Positions 63,916-63,932 of a DNA stretch of 63,932 nucleotides are shown piece after piece. A program made the translations under genes and the position numbers. The notes under the pieces were generated by a model. The model saw only the letters and a program-made list of their open reading frames with translations. It made no database searches and was not told the DNA's origin. Position 1 is the stretch's first letter, and the number at the start of each line of letters is the position of its first letter. The stretch spans positions 1-63,932 of the forward strand of contig CAXRIA010000005.1 of assembly GCA_964230805.1 (NCBI GenBank), written 5' to 3'. This DNA comes from Flavicella sp964230805 (GTDB lineage Bacteria; Bacteroidota; Bacteroidia; Flavobacteriales; Flavobacteriaceae).

Positions 63916-63932
63916 GGCGATGACATACTCTC
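63916..63932 (-). rRNA. rrf: Probable 3' end of a 5S rRNA gene (cut by window edge)
   Basis: The last 17 bases read GAGAGTATGTCATCGCC on the minus strand. This resembles the conserved 3' end of bacterial 5S rRNA (GAGAGTAGGTCRYYGCC-like) and is followed by nine T and then a terminator. Only the 3' tip is in the window, so the call is tentative. Confidence 0.5.

Overview
The window is chromosomal DNA from a member of the Flavobacteriaceae (phylum Bacteroidota), probably a marine or polysaccharide-degrading species. The evidence is a GldJ/PorU gliding and type IX secretion locus, a SusC/SusD pair with a T9SS-sorted glycoside hydrolase, promoter-like TAnnTTTG elements in place of sigma70-type -10 boxes, almost no Shine-Dalgarno sequences (rpsU is the striking exception), and the low G+C content. 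No insertion sequences, prophage genes, CRISPR arrays or frameshifted genes were seen. The region reads as ordinary vertically inherited chromosome with one accessory-type block, the polysaccharide utilisation locus.

Layout. (1) 1-9.6 kb: 5' end of porU (minus, cut by the window edge) diverging from gldJ-murF, then a BadF-type sugar kinase, a CpsB-type PHP phosphatase, a LysM/periplasmic-binding-protein fusion, guaA and a DUF3467 gene. (2) 9.7-23 kb: the transcription/translation supercluster on the minus strand. In transcription order it is tRNA-Thr(TGT), tRNA-Tyr, tRNA-Gly, tRNA-Thr(GGT), tuf, tRNA-Trp, secE, nusG, rplK, rplA, rplJ, rplL, rpoB, rpoC. Strong hairpins or terminators lie after tuf, after rplL, between rpoB and rpoC, and after rpoC. 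(3) 23-29.7 kb, minus strand: hpf, xerC, rpsU, an acyl-CoA dehydrogenase, a helix-hairpin-helix membrane protein, a Na+/alanine-type symporter, a two-TM K+ channel with RCK domain and a PspC protein. (4) 29.9-34.9 kb: uvrA, an uncharacterised beta-barrel protein and a LOG-family protein. (5) 34.9-49.8 kb: a polysaccharide utilisation locus. A membrane-bound propeller/Y_Y_Y/LuxR regulator diverges from susC, susD, a PKD/CBM-like surface lipoprotein, a T9SS-exported GH5 with two CBM6-like modules, a fibronectin-type lipoprotein and a GH16 lipoprotein. The GH16 and GH5 enzymes suggest a beta-glucan such as laminarin or mixed-linkage glucan. (6) 49.9-63.9 kb: a fused 2-oxoacid dehydrogenase E1, a DUF2851 gene, nitroreductase-pepD, parA-parB-DUF5683-dapB-lepB-wbqC, a Crp/Fnr regulator, ettA, and at the extreme right edge what looks like the last 17 nt of a 5S rRNA gene with its terminator.

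How parts fit together. PorU and GldJ belong to the machinery (T9SS and gliding) that the GH5 enzyme needs for export, since GH5 ends in a type A T9SS sorting domain. The outer-membrane SusCD pair and surface lipoproteins would bind and import the oligosaccharides that GH5 and GH16 release, under control of the divergent regulator. The most interesting regulatory features are: a 10-nt anti-SD-complementary Shine-Dalgarno sequence, with a possible coupled 19-codon leader ORF, in front of rpsU; a terminator of hpf that is interleaved with the promoter of the tRNA-tuf operon; an intrinsic terminator between rplL and rpoB; and an 11-bp-period direct repeat inside the predicted susC promoter.
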